Notes: a model not told the origin generated them from the letters alone. Positions 8,917 to 18,951 are shown, counted from the stretch's first letter. The stretch is 64,000 nucleotides of DNA from BRH-c25 sp012519325 (GCA_050950645.1 JBMNHZ010000002.1:62001-126000); one strand, 5' to 3'. Program-made: numbers and translations.

Positions 8917-10326
8917 ATGGGGATTACTCTTACCGCACTGCATTGGGCATACCTAGTTTTTATCCTGCTGGTAATTGCCTTTATTGTATTGAAAAAGGAT
9001 ACCAGCTTCATCTGCGTTGCCGGAATTTTTGTCCTGGGATTTATCGCAACCTCCACAATCACCCATTCGGTAACTGGGATTTTCAACAGCTTTGCATACG
9101 CTATCAAGGAACTATTAGGCACAATACTTGTTATTTCAATAATTTACGGTATGAGCAGGGTACTGATAACAACGGGCATTAACGAAGCTATGGTACATCC
9201 CTTTACAAGAATGATACGTACTCCGTCCATGGCATACTGGGTTATAGGCATACTAATGATGATCATATCCTGCTTTTTCTGGCCGTCTCCTGCAGTTGCC
9301 CTGATGGGGGCGGTACTTCTGCCTGTTGCACTAAAAGCAAAGCTTCCGGCTATGGGGGTAGCTGTAGCGATGAACCTCTTCGGCCATGGCATAGCATTAT
9401 CGGGAGACTTCATAATTCAGGGAGCACCGAAACTAACTGCAGATGGTGCCGGAATACCTGTCGGGGATGTGATAACAGCCAGTGTGCCTCTGGTAATAAT
9501 TATGGGCATAGTTACAACCATTGCTGCATTCTGGATGCTTCGAAGGGATTTGGCATCAGGAGTGCTGAAGGTTGAAGAAGAAGCCTGGGAGAAAGACACG
9601 GTTGTGCAAATTAAAGATGGAGAGGACTGCATGAAGAAAATACCTGCTGCAACAAAAAAACTTCTTGCTGCGATGGTACCGGTATTGTTTACCCTGGATA
9701 TTTTGATGATGTTTATTTTAAAGCTTCAAGGGGGGGATGCGACAGCTTTAATCGGGGGGACATCGATACTGATACTGATAATTGTATCCTTTGCTGCTTA
9801 CAAGGCAGATCCACTGGGCAAAATCACCCGGCATTTAATAGAAGGACTGCAGTTCGGCTTCAGGGTATTCGGTCCGGTTATTCCGATTGCGGCATTTTTC
9901 TATTTGGGTGACTCTGCCATAACTGATATTTTCGGCAAGGTACTGCCCGAAGGATCAATGGGACTTGTTAATGACCTGGGTGTGGCTTTGGCGGGCACTG
10001 TGCCGCTGAACAAGGGAATAGGTGCTGTTACAGCAACAGTTGTCGGTGCGATTACGGGACTTGACGGTTCGGGTTTTTCCGGAATATCCCTTGTGGGATC
10101 AATAGCAAAGCTGTTTTCCATAGCCATAGGTACCGGAGCAGCGACACTAACAGCTTTAGGCCAGGTTGCAGCCATCTGGGTAGGAGGAGGTACTCTGATA
10201 CCTTGGGCAGTAATACCTGCGGCAGCAATATGCGGAGTAGATCCATTCGAATTGGCCCGCCGCAATTTGAAGCCCGTAGTAATAGGGCTTATAGTAACTA
10301 CAATAGCTGCAATATTCTTGTTATAA
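8917..10326 (+). CDS. Permease of the ion-transporter superfamily, substrate unknown
   Basis: This 469-residue, very hydrophobic protein has about 11-12 helices and a soluble loop near residues 215-245. The two halves show similar re-entrant-type Gly/Pro/Ala-rich stretches (FWPSPAVALMGAVLLPVAL near 124 and LVGSIAKLFSIAIGTG near 390), as in the IT superfamily of organic-acid or Na+/H+ carriers. The motif GVDPFELARRNLKPV near the end is shared with putative clostridial organic-anion permeases. AAGGAGG stands six bases before the ATG. It forms a single-gene unit with its own terminator. The ion or substrate cannot be told from sequence alone. Confidence 0.7.
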   Translation: MGITLTALHWAYLVFILLVIAFIVLKKDTSFICVAGIFVLGFIATSTITHSVTGIFNSFAYAIKELLGTILVISIIYGMSRVLITTGINEAMVHPFTRMIRTPSMAYWVIGILMMIISCFFWPSPAVALMGAVLLPVALKAKLPAMGVAVAMNLFGHGIALSGDFIIQGAPKLTADGAGIPVGDVITASVPLVIIMGIVTTIAAFWMLRRDLASGVLKVEEEAWEKDTVVQIKDGEDCMKKIPAATKKLLAAMVPVLFTLDILMMFILKLQGGDATALIGGTSILILIIVSFAAYKADPLGKITRHLIEGLQFGFRVFGPVIPIAAFFYLGDSAITDIFGKVLPEGSMGLVNDLGVALAGTVPLNKGIGAVTATVVGAITGLDGSGFSGISLVGSIAKLFSIAIGTGAATLTALGQVAAIWVGGGTLIPWAVIPAAAICGVDPFELARRNLKPVVIGLIVTTIAAIFLL

Positions 10327-10348
10327 AGCCGCATTTGCGGCTTTTTTT
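10325..10348 (+). terminator. Rho-independent terminator after the permease
   Basis: AAAGCCGCA and TGCGGCTTT form a 9-bp stem with a two-base loop, followed by seven T. Confidence 0.9.
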
Positions 10349-10373
10349 CATGCAGCAATAAAATTTAAATTGT

Positions 10374-10402
10374 TTGACTATAAGTTGATTTTATTATATT
10401 AT
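10374..10402 (+). promoter_or_regulatory. Promoter of the liv operon and its 245-base leader
   Basis: TTGACT (10374-10379) and TATTAT (10397-10402) are 17 bases apart. The stretch 10403-10647 up to livJ holds no gene I can support. It contains a T-rich run at 10519-10526 and a weak dyad AGAGCT/AGCTCT (10568-10595), so a leader-level control is possible but no known riboswitch class was recognised. Confidence 0.6.
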
Positions 10403-10647
10403 TTGTATAGATATATTTAATAATTGTATTTATTTGTTTTTTGAGTGAAATCGATTGTATAATACCTTGTAGTTCTAAGCTGCAGTTAATATTCCTTGGG
10501 GTATGCTGTCACTTAGTTTTTTTTGATATTAATACAGAATAAAACAAGAGGTGATTTTAAGAGGGAAGAGCTTCGTATTACTAAAGATAGCTCTAATGGG
10601 GAAGGGCTATATTACGGTTACTCAGAAAAATGAGAAGGAGGAATAGT

Positions 10648-11823
10648 ATGAAAAAGTTGTTATCCTTGACTTTAGTTGTTGTAATGGCACTATCCCTGCT
10701 TACAGGGTGTGCACAGCCTGCTCCGGCTCCAAGTGGAGAGCCCGCAGCTCCGGCTGAAGAGGATGTTATAAAGATCGGTGTATTTGAACCCTTGACAGGT
10801 GCAAATGCTGCCGGCGGCGAGCTTGAATTGGAAGGTATCGAGCTTGCCCACGAATTATATCCTGAGGTACTTGGCAAGAAGGTTGATCTTATAGTAGTTG
10901 ATAATAAATCAGACAAGGTTGAGGCAGCTACGGCTGCAGCCAGATTGGTTGAGAAAGAAAAAGTTGTTGCAATAATTGGAAGCTGGGGAAGTTCCCTTGC
11001 AATGGCAGCAGGAGATGTCGTAAGAAATGCAAAGATTCCTACAATGGGAACATCTTGCACAAATCCTCTTGTTACACAGGGCAATGATTATTACTTCAGG
11101 GTTTGCTTCATAGACCCTTTCCAGGGAGTAGTAATGTCAAACTATGCTTTCAATAGCCTTGGTGCCAAGAAAGCAGCCATAGTGCAGGAAGTATCAAACG
11201 ACTATGCAGTAGGACTTGCAAAGTTCTTTACGGATAACTTCAAAAAGCTTACTGGTGATGAAAACAGTATAGTTGCAGTTGCCAACTATAATACGGGGGA
11301 TCAGGACTTTACAGCACAACTCACAAACATAAAAGCAGAGAATCCTGATGTTATATTTGCTCCGGGTAACTTTACAGAATCAGCTCTTCTTATAAAGCAG
11401 GCAAGACAGTTAGGCATAAAGACTCCGTTTATTGGTGGAGATACTTATGAGACTCCGGAATTTGCGGAAATAGGTGGAGATGCTGTTGAAGATGTTGTAT
11501 TCTCAACATTCTTTGCAACAGAAAGACCGATCACTGATGAATCAACAAAATTCCTGGATGCTTACAAGGCAAAATACCCCGGAAAAGAACCTGCAGCAGT
11601 TACAGCTCTCGGATACGATGCATACCTTATTCTTATAAAGGCTATCGAACAGGCAGGAGCAGCCGACTCCGCATCAATCCATAATGCTTTGCTTAATATT
11701 AAAGACTTCCAGGGTGCAGCCGGTGTCGTAAACTTTGATGAAAACGGCGATGCTGTTAAGAGCGCTGTTATTAAAACAATAAAAGACGGCAAATTTACAT
11801 TCATGGATGTAGTTGAACCCTAA
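10648..11823 (+). CDS. livJ: Branched-chain amino-acid ABC transporter, substrate-binding lipoprotein
   Basis: Start at ATG 10648 because AAGGAGG ends five bases before it; an upstream ATG at 10630 has no ribosome site. The 391-residue product begins with a lipoprotein signal (LSLLTGC, Cys near residue 21) and a Pro/Ala linker. The mature part is a Peripla_BP_6 (LivJ/AmiC) protein: KIGVFEPLTGANAAGG, then VVAIIGSWGSSLAMAAGDV, then FIGGDTYETPEF. It is the first gene of a complete livJHMGF set. The real ligand may be a branched or aromatic amino acid or another small amide; the fold does not decide this. Confidence 0.92.
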   Translation: MKKLLSLTLVVVMALSLLTGCAQPAPAPSGEPAAPAEEDVIKIGVFEPLTGANAAGGELELEGIELAHELYPEVLGKKVDLIVVDNKSDKVEAATAAARLVEKEKVVAIIGSWGSSLAMAAGDVVRNAKIPTMGTSCTNPLVTQGNDYYFRVCFIDPFQGVVMSNYAFNSLGAKKAAIVQEVSNDYAVGLAKFFTDNFKKLTGDENSIVAVANYNTGDQDFTAQLTNIKAENPDVIFAPGNFTESALLIKQARQLGIKTPFIGGDTYETPEFAEIGGDAVEDVVFSTFFATERPITDESTKFLDAYKAKYPGKEPAAVTALGYDAYLILIKAIEQAGAADSASIHNALLNIKDFQGAAGVVNFDENGDAVKSAVIKTIKDGKFTFMDVVEP

Positions 11824-11885
11824 ATAATAATTAATGGATGGATTAACCTTCCCCATATAAGTGAAGATAAAGAGTATAGTATAAT

Positions 11886-11919
11886 GCATTTCCTCCCTTA
11901 AAGGGAGGAAGTGCGTTTT
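11886..11919 (+). terminator. Hairpin between livJ and livH
   Basis: GCATTTCCTCCC pairs with GGGAGGAAGTGC (12 bp, one mismatch) and is followed by TTTT. Such an intercistronic hairpin would let livJ be made in excess over the membrane components. Confidence 0.75.
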
Positions 11920-12053
11920 ATAATAAGCTTTAACCAATATTGGATTCGAAGGAATTTTTTATGTTTTAGAATTAAAGCTTTATTGCTCAGGAGAGTGTGA
12001 TTTCCGGCATAATGGGGAGTCTCCTGACGAAATTTTACTTAGGTGGTGTATAT

Positions 12054-12947
12054 ATGACACTGGAATTGTTCTTACAGCATTTAGCCAATGGCATATCACT
12101 GGGAAGTCTTTATGCACTGGTTGCCATAGGATACACGATGGTATACGGTATACTAAGGCTGATAAACTTTGCCCACGGTGATATATTCATGATGGCAGTA
12201 TACTTTGCTTTCTTTGGAGTTGTTACTTTTTCAATGCCGTGGTACGTGTCATTCATTATTGCAATAGCTCTGACGGGAGTCTTGGGTATTACTGTTGAGA
12301 CATTGGCTTACAGGCCTATAAGAGAAGCCCCTCGTATTTCAATTCTAATTTCTTCCATAGGAGCTTCTTACCTCTTGGAGAATCTGGCTATCGTGGTATA
12401 CGGCGGAAGGCCGAAAACCTTTCCGCAGATCCCGATGTTCACCGATATGGTGCAATTGGGGACTGTGCATATTCAGATGCTGACTTTTATGATCCCGGTG
12501 GTCACAGCGGTTCTCCTGATTATATTAATGTATCTTATCAACAAGACAAAAAGCGGCATGGCCATGAGGGCTGTATCAAAGGATTTTGAAACTGCGAAGA
12601 TAATGGGTATTGATGTGGACAAGACAATTTCCTTTACCTTCGGGATAGGATCCTTACTGGCAGCGGTAGGGGGCATAATGTGGGGCCTCAAGTTCCCCAG
12701 CATATTGCCTTTGATGGGTGTAATGCCGGGAATAAAATGCTTTATAGCAGCAGTAATAGGCGGTATAGGAAACATACAGGGTGCGGTAATTGGCGGATTC
12801 ATACTTGGTATAGGAGAAATCCTTCTGGTAGCATTCCTTCCGGAGCTATCCGGCTACAGAGATGCATTCTCCTTTATTCTGCTTATATTAATACTCCTAT
12901 TTAGGCCTACGGGCATAATGGGAGAAAAAATATCGGAGAAGGTGTAA
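12054..12947 (+). CDS. livH: Branched-chain amino-acid ABC transporter permease LivH
   Basis: The ATG at 12054 with AGGTGG upstream is preferred to a start 57 bases earlier. The 297-residue membrane protein shows the LivH landmarks NGISLGSLYALVAIGYTMVYG near residue 10-30 (helix 1) and INFAHGDIFMMAVYFAF. Near residue 165 is the cytoplasmic ATPase-contact loop AMRAVSKDFETAKIMGID. It lies 3 bp before livM and pairs with it to form the channel. Confidence 0.93.
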   Translation: MTLELFLQHLANGISLGSLYALVAIGYTMVYGILRLINFAHGDIFMMAVYFAFFGVVTFSMPWYVSFIIAIALTGVLGITVETLAYRPIREAPRISILISSIGASYLLENLAIVVYGGRPKTFPQIPMFTDMVQLGTVHIQMLTFMIPVVTAVLLIILMYLINKTKSGMAMRAVSKDFETAKIMGIDVDKTISFTFGIGSLLAAVGGIMWGLKFPSILPLMGVMPGIKCFIAAVIGGIGNIQGAVIGGFILGIGEILLVAFLPELSGYRDAFSFILLILILLFRPTGIMGEKISEKV

Positions 12948-12949
12948 AT

Positions 12950-13990
12950 ATGAAGAGGAATACGATTTATACAATTACCGCCATTGTTGTACTGTTTGTA
13001 TTTGTTTTTTTCGCCAATAAACATTTGGACTCGTATCTTTTAAGAATACTGAATCTTTGTGCAATCTACACGGTATTGGGCCTCAGCATGAATTTAATAA
13101 ACGGTTTTACCGGATTGTTCTCTTTGGGACATGCAGGCTTTATGGCCGTAGGTGCTTATACTACAGCAATGCTGACAATGCCTATTGCCACAAAGCAGAT
13201 GAATTTCTTCCTGGCACCCCTTATTTCACCTTTGGACAAAATTGTGTGGCCCTTCCTGCCGTCACTTTTGCTGGCAGGTATACTTTCCGCCTTTGTAGCT
13301 TTCCTAATAGGAGCGCCGGTTCTTAGACTAAAGGGTGATTATCTTGCCATAGCTACCCTGGGTTTTTCAGAGATTATCAGAGTAATATTCACAAACACAC
13401 AGAGAATAACCAACGGTGCTTTGGGACTTAAAGGGATTCCGGCAACGACAAATCTCTGGTGGAGTTTTGGGACAGCCGTAATTACCATTTTCATAATGGT
13501 ATCGCTGGTTAACAGCAGTTTCGGAAGAGCCTTCAAGGCAATAAGGGAGGATGAAATTGCTGCAGAAAGCATGGGAGTCAGCTTGTTCAAACATAAGGTG
13601 CTTTCCTTTACCATAGGAGCTTTCTTTGCAGGCATAGGAGGAGGATTGCTGGGTAACCTTATGGGAACAATCGACCCGTTGATGTTCAGATTCTTCATGA
13701 CCTATAACATACTTCTCATAATAGTGTTGGGAGGAATGGGAAGCATTACCGGGACAATTATATCAGCCTTTATAATAACAATAGCCCAAGAGGTCCTGAG
13801 ATTCCTGGATGAGCCGATTTTCCCGAACATACCTGCTTTGCCGGGCTTGAGGATGGTTGTGTTTTCAATACTTCTAATGCTTGTAGTTTTGTTCTTCAGG
13901 CAGGGAATAATGGGGACAAGGGAATTCAGCTGGGACAAGTTTATTAAGTTTTTCGCAAGGAAGCCTCTTTCAAAAGGAGGTGCCAAATAA
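12950..13990 (+). CDS. livM: Branched-chain amino-acid ABC transporter permease LivM
   Basis: The 346-residue permease has the LivM pattern: GLSMNLINGFTGLFSLGHAG near residue 44, RLKGDYLAIATLGFSEIIR near 125, and the EAA-like loop AIREDEIAAESMGVSLFKHK near 195. About nine membrane helices are expected. Its stop codon overlaps the livG start by one base (TAATG), which indicates translational coupling. Confidence 0.93.
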   Translation: MKRNTIYTITAIVVLFVFVFFANKHLDSYLLRILNLCAIYTVLGLSMNLINGFTGLFSLGHAGFMAVGAYTTAMLTMPIATKQMNFFLAPLISPLDKIVWPFLPSLLLAGILSAFVAFLIGAPVLRLKGDYLAIATLGFSEIIRVIFTNTQRITNGALGLKGIPATTNLWWSFGTAVITIFIMVSLVNSSFGRAFKAIREDEIAAESMGVSLFKHKVLSFTIGAFFAGIGGGLLGNLMGTIDPLMFRFFMTYNILLIIVLGGMGSITGTIISAFIITIAQEVLRFLDEPIFPNIPALPGLRMVVFSILLMLVVLFFRQGIMGTREFSWDKFIKFFARKPLSKGGAK

Positions 13991-14796
13991 TGAATGTATT
14001 GAAAACGGATAATATAACAATGCAATTCGGCGGATTGACCGCTGTCAAAGAATTCAATCTTGAACTTAACAAAGGGGAGATAGTGGCACTTATCGGACCC
14101 AACGGAGCCGGAAAGACTACAGCTTTCAATATGATTACCGGAGTTTATACCCCGACCAAAGGAAAAGTGCTGTTGAATCAAAAGAGTATTGTTGACGGAA
14201 AAGAAGAGTATAAGGAAAGGGACATCACAGGCCTCAGGCCTGACCAGATAACAAAGCTGGGTATTGCCAGGACTTTTCAGAACATAAGGCTTTTTAAGGA
14301 CTTAAGTGTGCTTGATAATGTGCTTATCGCCAACCATCTGCGCATCAGCTCAAATGTTTTCGAAGCGATATTAAAGCTTCCGAGATATAGGAAAGAAGAG
14401 AAGCAGATGGTGGAAAAATCAATGAACCTTTTGGAAAAAGTAGGTTTAGCAGAAAGCCGCAATGAAAAATCCAGCTCCCTTCCATATGGCCAGCAGAGAA
14501 GGCTTGAAATTGCGAGAGCCCTTGCCACAGAGCCAAATATACTGCTTCTGGATGAACCTGCGGCAGGAATGAATCCTAAAGAAAGTGAAGACTTGACCAT
14601 TTTCATAAAAGAAATCAGGGATGAATTTGACTTGACAGTATTCTTGATAGAGCATCATATGCAGGTTGTAATGGGTATATCAGACAGAATTTATGTTCTG
14701 GACTACGGAATCACAATTGCAAAAGGAAACCCCTATGAGATCCAGAATAATCAAAGGGTAATAGAAGCATATCTGGGGGTGGATGAAGATGCTTAA
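13990..14796 (+). CDS. livG: Branched-chain amino-acid ABC transporter ATPase LivG
   Basis: A 268-residue ABC ATPase of the LivG type. Walker A is GPNGAGKTT near residue 36. The LivG-specific insertion with GLRPDQITKLGIARTFQNIRL follows (residues ~78-100). The signature is LPYGQQRRLEIARAL, a usual LivG variant of LSGGQ, and Walker B is ILLLDEPAAGMNP. It overlaps livF by 14 bp. Confidence 0.93.
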   Translation: MNVLKTDNITMQFGGLTAVKEFNLELNKGEIVALIGPNGAGKTTAFNMITGVYTPTKGKVLLNQKSIVDGKEEYKERDITGLRPDQITKLGIARTFQNIRLFKDLSVLDNVLIANHLRISSNVFEAILKLPRYRKEEKQMVEKSMNLLEKVGLAESRNEKSSSLPYGQQRRLEIARALATEPNILLLDEPAAGMNPKESEDLTIFIKEIRDEFDLTVFLIEHHMQVVMGISDRIYVLDYGITIAKGNPYEIQNNQRVIEAYLGVDEDA

Positions 14797-15502
14797 GATA
14801 GATAATCTTGTTGTTGCATACGGCGGTATTGAGGCCTTGAAAGGAATAAGCCTTGAAGTTGAAGAAGGAAAGATAGTAACACTTATAGGTGCAAATGGTG
14901 CTGGTAAGAGTACAACGCTTAGAACAGTAATGGGACTTGTGAAGCCTAAGCAGGGTATGATAACTTATATGGGGAAAAACCTGCTTAATATGAAAACTCA
15001 GGAAATGGTAAGGCAGGGAATAACCCTGGTTCCGGAGGGAAGAAGAATCTTTCCAAATCTTTCGGTGCTTGAGAACCTTAAAATCGGAGCATTTGCTAGA
15101 AATGACGAAAAGGGAATAAAGGAAGACATGGAAATGGTGTACGGTTTATTCCCAATATTAAAGGACAGAAGCTGGCAGACAGCAGGCACATTGTCCGGAG
15201 GTGAGCAGCAGATGCTTGCAGTCGGCAGGGCACTGATGTCAAGGCCGAAGCTTATGATGATGGATGAACCGTCATTAGGGCTTGCACCGCTTATAGTCAA
15301 GGAAATATTCAACATAATAAAAGAAGTAAACAAGCAGGGAGTTACAATTCTCCTTATTGAACAGAATGCAAATGCTGCCCTCCATATTGCCGATTTGGGA
15401 TATGTTATGGAGACAGGAATAATAACCTTGAAGGGAACAGGAGCGGAACTTCTTGCAAATCCTGATGTCAAGAAAGCTTATCTGGGAGCGGAAGCCCATT
15501 AA
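14783..15502 (+). CDS. livF: Branched-chain amino-acid ABC transporter ATPase LivF
   Basis: A 239-residue ABC ATPase of normal LivF length. Walker A GANGAGKST sits near residue 36, Q-loop LVPEGRRIFPNLSV near 82, signature LSGGEQQMLAVGRAL near 138 and Walker B LMMMDEPSLGL near 158. ATG 14789 is an alternative start better spaced from GGGGGTGG. The gene ends the liv operon just before a strong terminator. Confidence 0.93.
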   Translation: MKMLKIDNLVVAYGGIEALKGISLEVEEGKIVTLIGANGAGKSTTLRTVMGLVKPKQGMITYMGKNLLNMKTQEMVRQGITLVPEGRRIFPNLSVLENLKIGAFARNDEKGIKEDMEMVYGLFPILKDRSWQTAGTLSGGEQQMLAVGRALMSRPKLMMMDEPSLGLAPLIVKEIFNIIKEVNKQGVTILLIEQNANAALHIADLGYVMETGIITLKGTGAELLANPDVKKAYLGAEAH

Positions 15503-15514
15503 AAGAAAAGAAAC

Positions 15515-15558
15515 AATGGCCTCCAAAGGCACTTTACCTTAGGAGGCCATTATTTTAT
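15515..15558 (+). terminator. Terminator between the convergent liv and cyclase operons
   Basis: AATGGCCTCC and GGAGGCCATT form a 10-bp stem with an inner AAGG/CCTT pairing, followed by a T-rich tract. It can serve both strands because the two operons converge here. Confidence 0.85.
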
Positions 15559-15565
15559 CATGCTA

Positions 15566-16318
15566 TTATACGGGGACTATTGCAAAGCACCTTGCAGGGT
15601 AACCAGTGCCGCCTTTCAATTTTGGGAATGTGCATATAATTAATGCCCCGGTTGCCGGTACCTTGTCAAGATTTGCAAGCAGTTCAATCTGAATCCTGTC
15701 CTGATCCAGAATGTATTTTTCTCCCGGATATGGATAATTGTTTTCGCTGCTGGTGATGAAACCCGGATCGGTGTCCGCTGTTTCATGCCCTATTGCTCCT
15801 ATGTTTCTTTCTTCAACCAGCCATTTGATTGCATTTAAATCCCATCCCGGGTAGTGAGGAATTTTGTTTTCATCATAATTATCAAAGACTTCCGGCGGAC
15901 GTTTGTACCAGTCAGAGCGGAAGGCCACGAAGCTTCCTTCCGGAATCCTGCCGTTTTGGGCTTCCCAAGCCTTTAAGTCATCCACTGTCAGGACATAATC
16001 CTTGTTATTCTCAACCTCTTTTGACTTGTCAACTACTACTAGCGGATAAACCATTTCATCCGGACGGATTTCAGCAAGTGTCCTGCCTTTCGGGTCGAAA
16101 TGAATCGGAGCATCTACGTGAGTCCCGTACTGGCCGGGATGTGTGTACTGATATACCCTCATCGGTGCTTCCGGGAAGTCAAAAAGTTTTTCAATCCCCA
16201 AAGGCTTGAATCCGAACCAGTGGGGAGTTTCAGGGCTTAGTTCATGAGTTAAATCTACCCATTTGTATTTTTCCGTCTTCAATTCTTTAATGAACTCCCA
16301 TAATCTTGTATTTGCCAT
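15566..16318 (-). CDS. Cyclase-family hydrolase (kynurenine formamidase-like)
   Basis: The 250-residue protein belongs to the metal-dependent cyclase family (PF04199). The diagnostic metal motif is seen as QYGTHVDAPIHF near residue 64, followed by a late GHETADTD block near 175 that supplies further ligands. GGGGGAA precedes the ATG. Relatives hydrolyse N-formylkynurenine or related amide and lactone substrates. It is the last gene of a minus-strand cluster with a 2-enoate reductase and an AhpD-like protein, and faces the liv transporter. A role in breakdown of an imported amino acid or its derivative is an inference. Confidence 0.8.
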   Translation of the reverse strand: MANTRLWEFIKELKTEKYKWVDLTHELSPETPHWFGFKPLGIEKLFDFPEAPMRVYQYTHPGQYGTHVDAPIHFDPKGRTLAEIRPDEMVYPLVVVDKSKEVENNKDYVLTVDDLKAWEAQNGRIPEGSFVAFRSDWYKRPPEVFDNYDENKIPHYPGWDLNAIKWLVEERNIGAIGHETADTDPGFITSSENNYPYPGEKYILDQDRIQIELLANLDKVPATGALIICTFPKLKGGTGYPARCFAIVPV

Positions 16319-16374
16319 ATTAATTCCCCCTTGTATAATATTAAATACTTAATGGAAAAAACCACCGTGTTAGC

Positions 16375-18334
16375 TCAGGCATTGAATACGCTTGCCTTGC
16401 CGTATCCATCCAGCATTGCGTCATAAATTCTTCCGCTTTTTGAAGCATCACCTATTACGCTGATTTCACAATCTAAATGGCTTTCAAAGTTCTCAACGAA
16501 TTTTCTGTCAGGCATTACGCCCAGTGCGAGAACTACATAATCAGCTGCAACCGTAACTTTTGAGTTATCCTTCATATTCTCAAGCTCTATTCCCCAATCC
16601 GTTATACCGATTAATTTGTGACTTGTCAGCACTTCGGGCGAGAATCTGCTTATCCTGCCCATAAGTTCTTTCAGTATTACTTGGAAAATTCCCGGGCCTA
16701 CATTGTCAAGCATTTCAACCATAATCAACTGGCAGCCCATCTCACCGAGCATTTCGGAAGTCTCTAGCCCTGTCATTCCTGTTCCAATGACTGCAACTTT
16801 TCCCTTAGGTTTCACCGTTCCGCGGACAACAGCTTCGGCAGTATACACATTATCTCTATCTACCCCTTCAATTTTTGGTACAATAGGCTTTGCGCCGCTT
16901 GCAATAAACACTCCTGCAGGATTCAGCGATTTTACCAATTCCACAGTTGCCTCCGTATTAAGCATCAACTTCACTCCTGCAAGTTCTATCTGCCTTTTCA
17001 TAGATGCAATGAAATCATTAATTAACTGCTTATGCGGCGGCTTGCTGGCCAGATTCAAAGTGCCTCCTACTCTGTCTTCTTTTTCAATGAGGGTTACATT
17101 AAAGCCTCGTTTTGCCAACACAAGAGAGGCCTCCATTCCTCCCGGGCCGGCACCTATTACTGCTACAGATTTACCATGCCCGTTCTCTTTCAGCTCGCCG
17201 AAAATGTATTCTCTGCCCATCCGGGGGTTAACGGCACAGGCTACCGAATTACGGTGTACCAGCAGTCTTTCCCGGCAGACCATACAGCCAATACATGTCC
17301 TTATTTCATCTTCTCTTCCTTCCTTTGCTTTTTTCATGAACATTGGATCGGCAAACTGAGAACGCCCCAGCCCTACAAAATCACATACCCCTTCTTCCAG
17401 CAACTGTTCGGCAAATGCCGGTGATTTGATAGTGTTCGTTGCAATAACCGGTATGTTCAGCTTTTCCTTGAAGGCTTTGGCAACATGCTTTTTCCAGCCG
17501 GGAGTATATGAGTATGAATCACAGTTGGCATTACTGTTTAAGGCACTTCCGTTGCTTACATTCAATACGTCAATTCCTTTTTGTTCCAAATGCATGCCGA
17601 TCTTGAAGACCGTCTTCAAGAGTCAGCGTTCCAGGTACATCCGGAGTCATTTCATCGCCGCTTATTCTTACCGACAGTGGGAAATTCTTTCCGAGAGAGG
17701 CTCTTATACCGTCGATTATTTCATCGATAAAGCGCATTCTGTTTTCAAAACTTCCTCCGTATTCATCAGTTCGTTTGTTATAATACGGACTGAAAAACTG
17801 TCCAATTAGATATGAATGTGCTCCGTGAAGCTCAACTCCGTCGTATCCTGCCTTTTTGGCGCGTATAGCCGCATCGACAAACTTCTGCTGAATCTCTTTT
17901 ATTTCCTCAAGGGTCATTTCTCTTGGAACCGGTCCTTCTGGTACGGCCGGTACTGGACTGCAGCTGATTGACTGTCTGCCTGCAAGTGCCGGGTTGGATG
18001 TACTGCCGCCGTGATGCAGCTGTGCAAAAATATAACAGCCGTGCTTGTGAACCGCCTCCGTAAGCTGCTCGCATGACGCAATATTAAAATCCTGTGCCAG
18101 ACGCAGGTTGTAGTTAGTTGGTACGCTTGTGACATGGTCCACACCGGTATATTCGTTTATTATCAGACCTACTCCCCCTGCCGCACGTTCCTCATAGTAT
18201 CTAATCAGTCTCATTGATGCGGTTCCGTCATAATTGGCAAAATCAGTACCCATAGGAACCATTACTCCACGATTCTTGATTTCAAGCTTTCCAATATATC
18301 CTTTTTCGAATAGCTTTTTATATCTAGCTTTCAT
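16375..18334 (-). pseudogene. 2-enoate reductase/2,4-dienoyl-CoA reductase-type flavoenzyme split by a +1 frameshift
   Basis: Two frames together encode one NADH:flavin oxidoreductase of about 650 residues. The N-terminal part (18334 down to about 17610) is an Old-Yellow-Enzyme barrel with ELHGAHSYLIGQFFSP and DEYGGSFENRMRF. The rest (about 17600 to 16375) holds the [4Fe-4S] cysteines (CIGCMVC, then Cys 13 residues on) and two dinucleotide folds (VIGAGPGGMEASL, VIGTGMTGLETSEM). The join needs one base fewer near 17605-17615. Start 18334 is chosen from GGAG nine bases upstream. The family reduces enoates, cinnamates, dienoyl-CoA or bile-acid intermediates in anaerobes. If the extra base is a sequencing error, the gene is intact. 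Confidence 0.8.
17601..17621. repeat. Perfect palindrome at the frameshift point
   Basis: TCTTGAAGAC and GTCTTCAAGA flank a single C, giving a perfect 10-1-10 inverted repeat exactly where the reading frame of the flavoenzyme is lost. Removing the extra base would make the repeat imperfect. Confidence 0.85.
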
Positions 18335-18351
18335 AATCAACTTCTCCATTA

Positions 18352-18951
18352 CTATTTTCTATCCCTGTTATGATAGTAATGTCCTTCATTTGGTACAGGA
18401 TCGATGGTACTGACCCAGCGGTTCGTGTAATTAAAGAATCCGGCTATGAAAGCTGCTTCAAGTATCTCATGGTCGTTAAATCCCGCTTCTCTGAGCTTAT
18501 CGACCTGTTTTGTATCAATTTCCCGGGGGTAAACCGTAACAAAGTATGCATAATCGCATAATGCCCTCTGCTTTTTTGTCAATTTGGCCGCCCTGTAGTT
18601 GTATGTAAGCTGATCCACCCATGCGGGATCTCCGGTTAAGGCTCTCAAGTAATCTGAGTGAGTTGTCAGGCAGTACGTACATCCATTGGTTGATGAAACT
18701 ACAAGGCCAATCATTTCTTTGTCGGCATCACTCAGGTAACATTTGTCATTGAACAGCGAGTTTTTGAAATTTAGGAAGCCGATATACTGGGATGCATTAA
18801 GGGGCAGCACCTTAAACAGGTTATTGATAAAACCCCAGTTTTTCATCATTGTATCAACATTTTTTTCAAAAACTGCAAATTCCTCATCTGTCATCTCACT
18901 TCTGTCCGGCTTCTGCAGATATGATAGTTGTTCGTCAAATTCCAAACTCAT
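18352..18951 (-). CDS. AhpD-like peroxidase-related protein (carboxymuconolactone decarboxylase fold)
   Basis: The ATG at 18951 is preferred over 18957 because AAGGAG is then eight bases upstream. The ~199-residue protein has the AhpD-type redox motif NGCTYCLTTHSDYLR (CxxC followed by His) near residue 90, in an all-helical CMD domain. It resembles the uncharacterised peroxidase-related enzymes of about 190 residues. It lies 17 bp upstream of the flavoenzyme start and is surely in the same operon. A thiol-disulfide or peroxide-protective role for the flavin pathway is plausible but unproven. Confidence 0.8.
   Translation of the reverse strand: MSLEFDEQLSYLQKPDRSEMTDEEFAVFEKNVDTMMKNWGFINNLFKVLPLNASQYIGFLNFKNSLFNDKCYLSDADKEMIGLVVSSTNGCTYCLTTHSDYLRALTGDPAWVDQLTYNYRAAKLTKKQRALCDYAYFVTVYPREIDTKQVDKLREAGFNDHEILEAAFIAGFFNYTNRWVSTIDPVPNEGHYYHNRDRK

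Noticed and set aside
8726..8956. Open frame of 76 codons over the REP-like repeats
   Set aside because: It only translates the repeat units and then runs out of frame into the permease gene.
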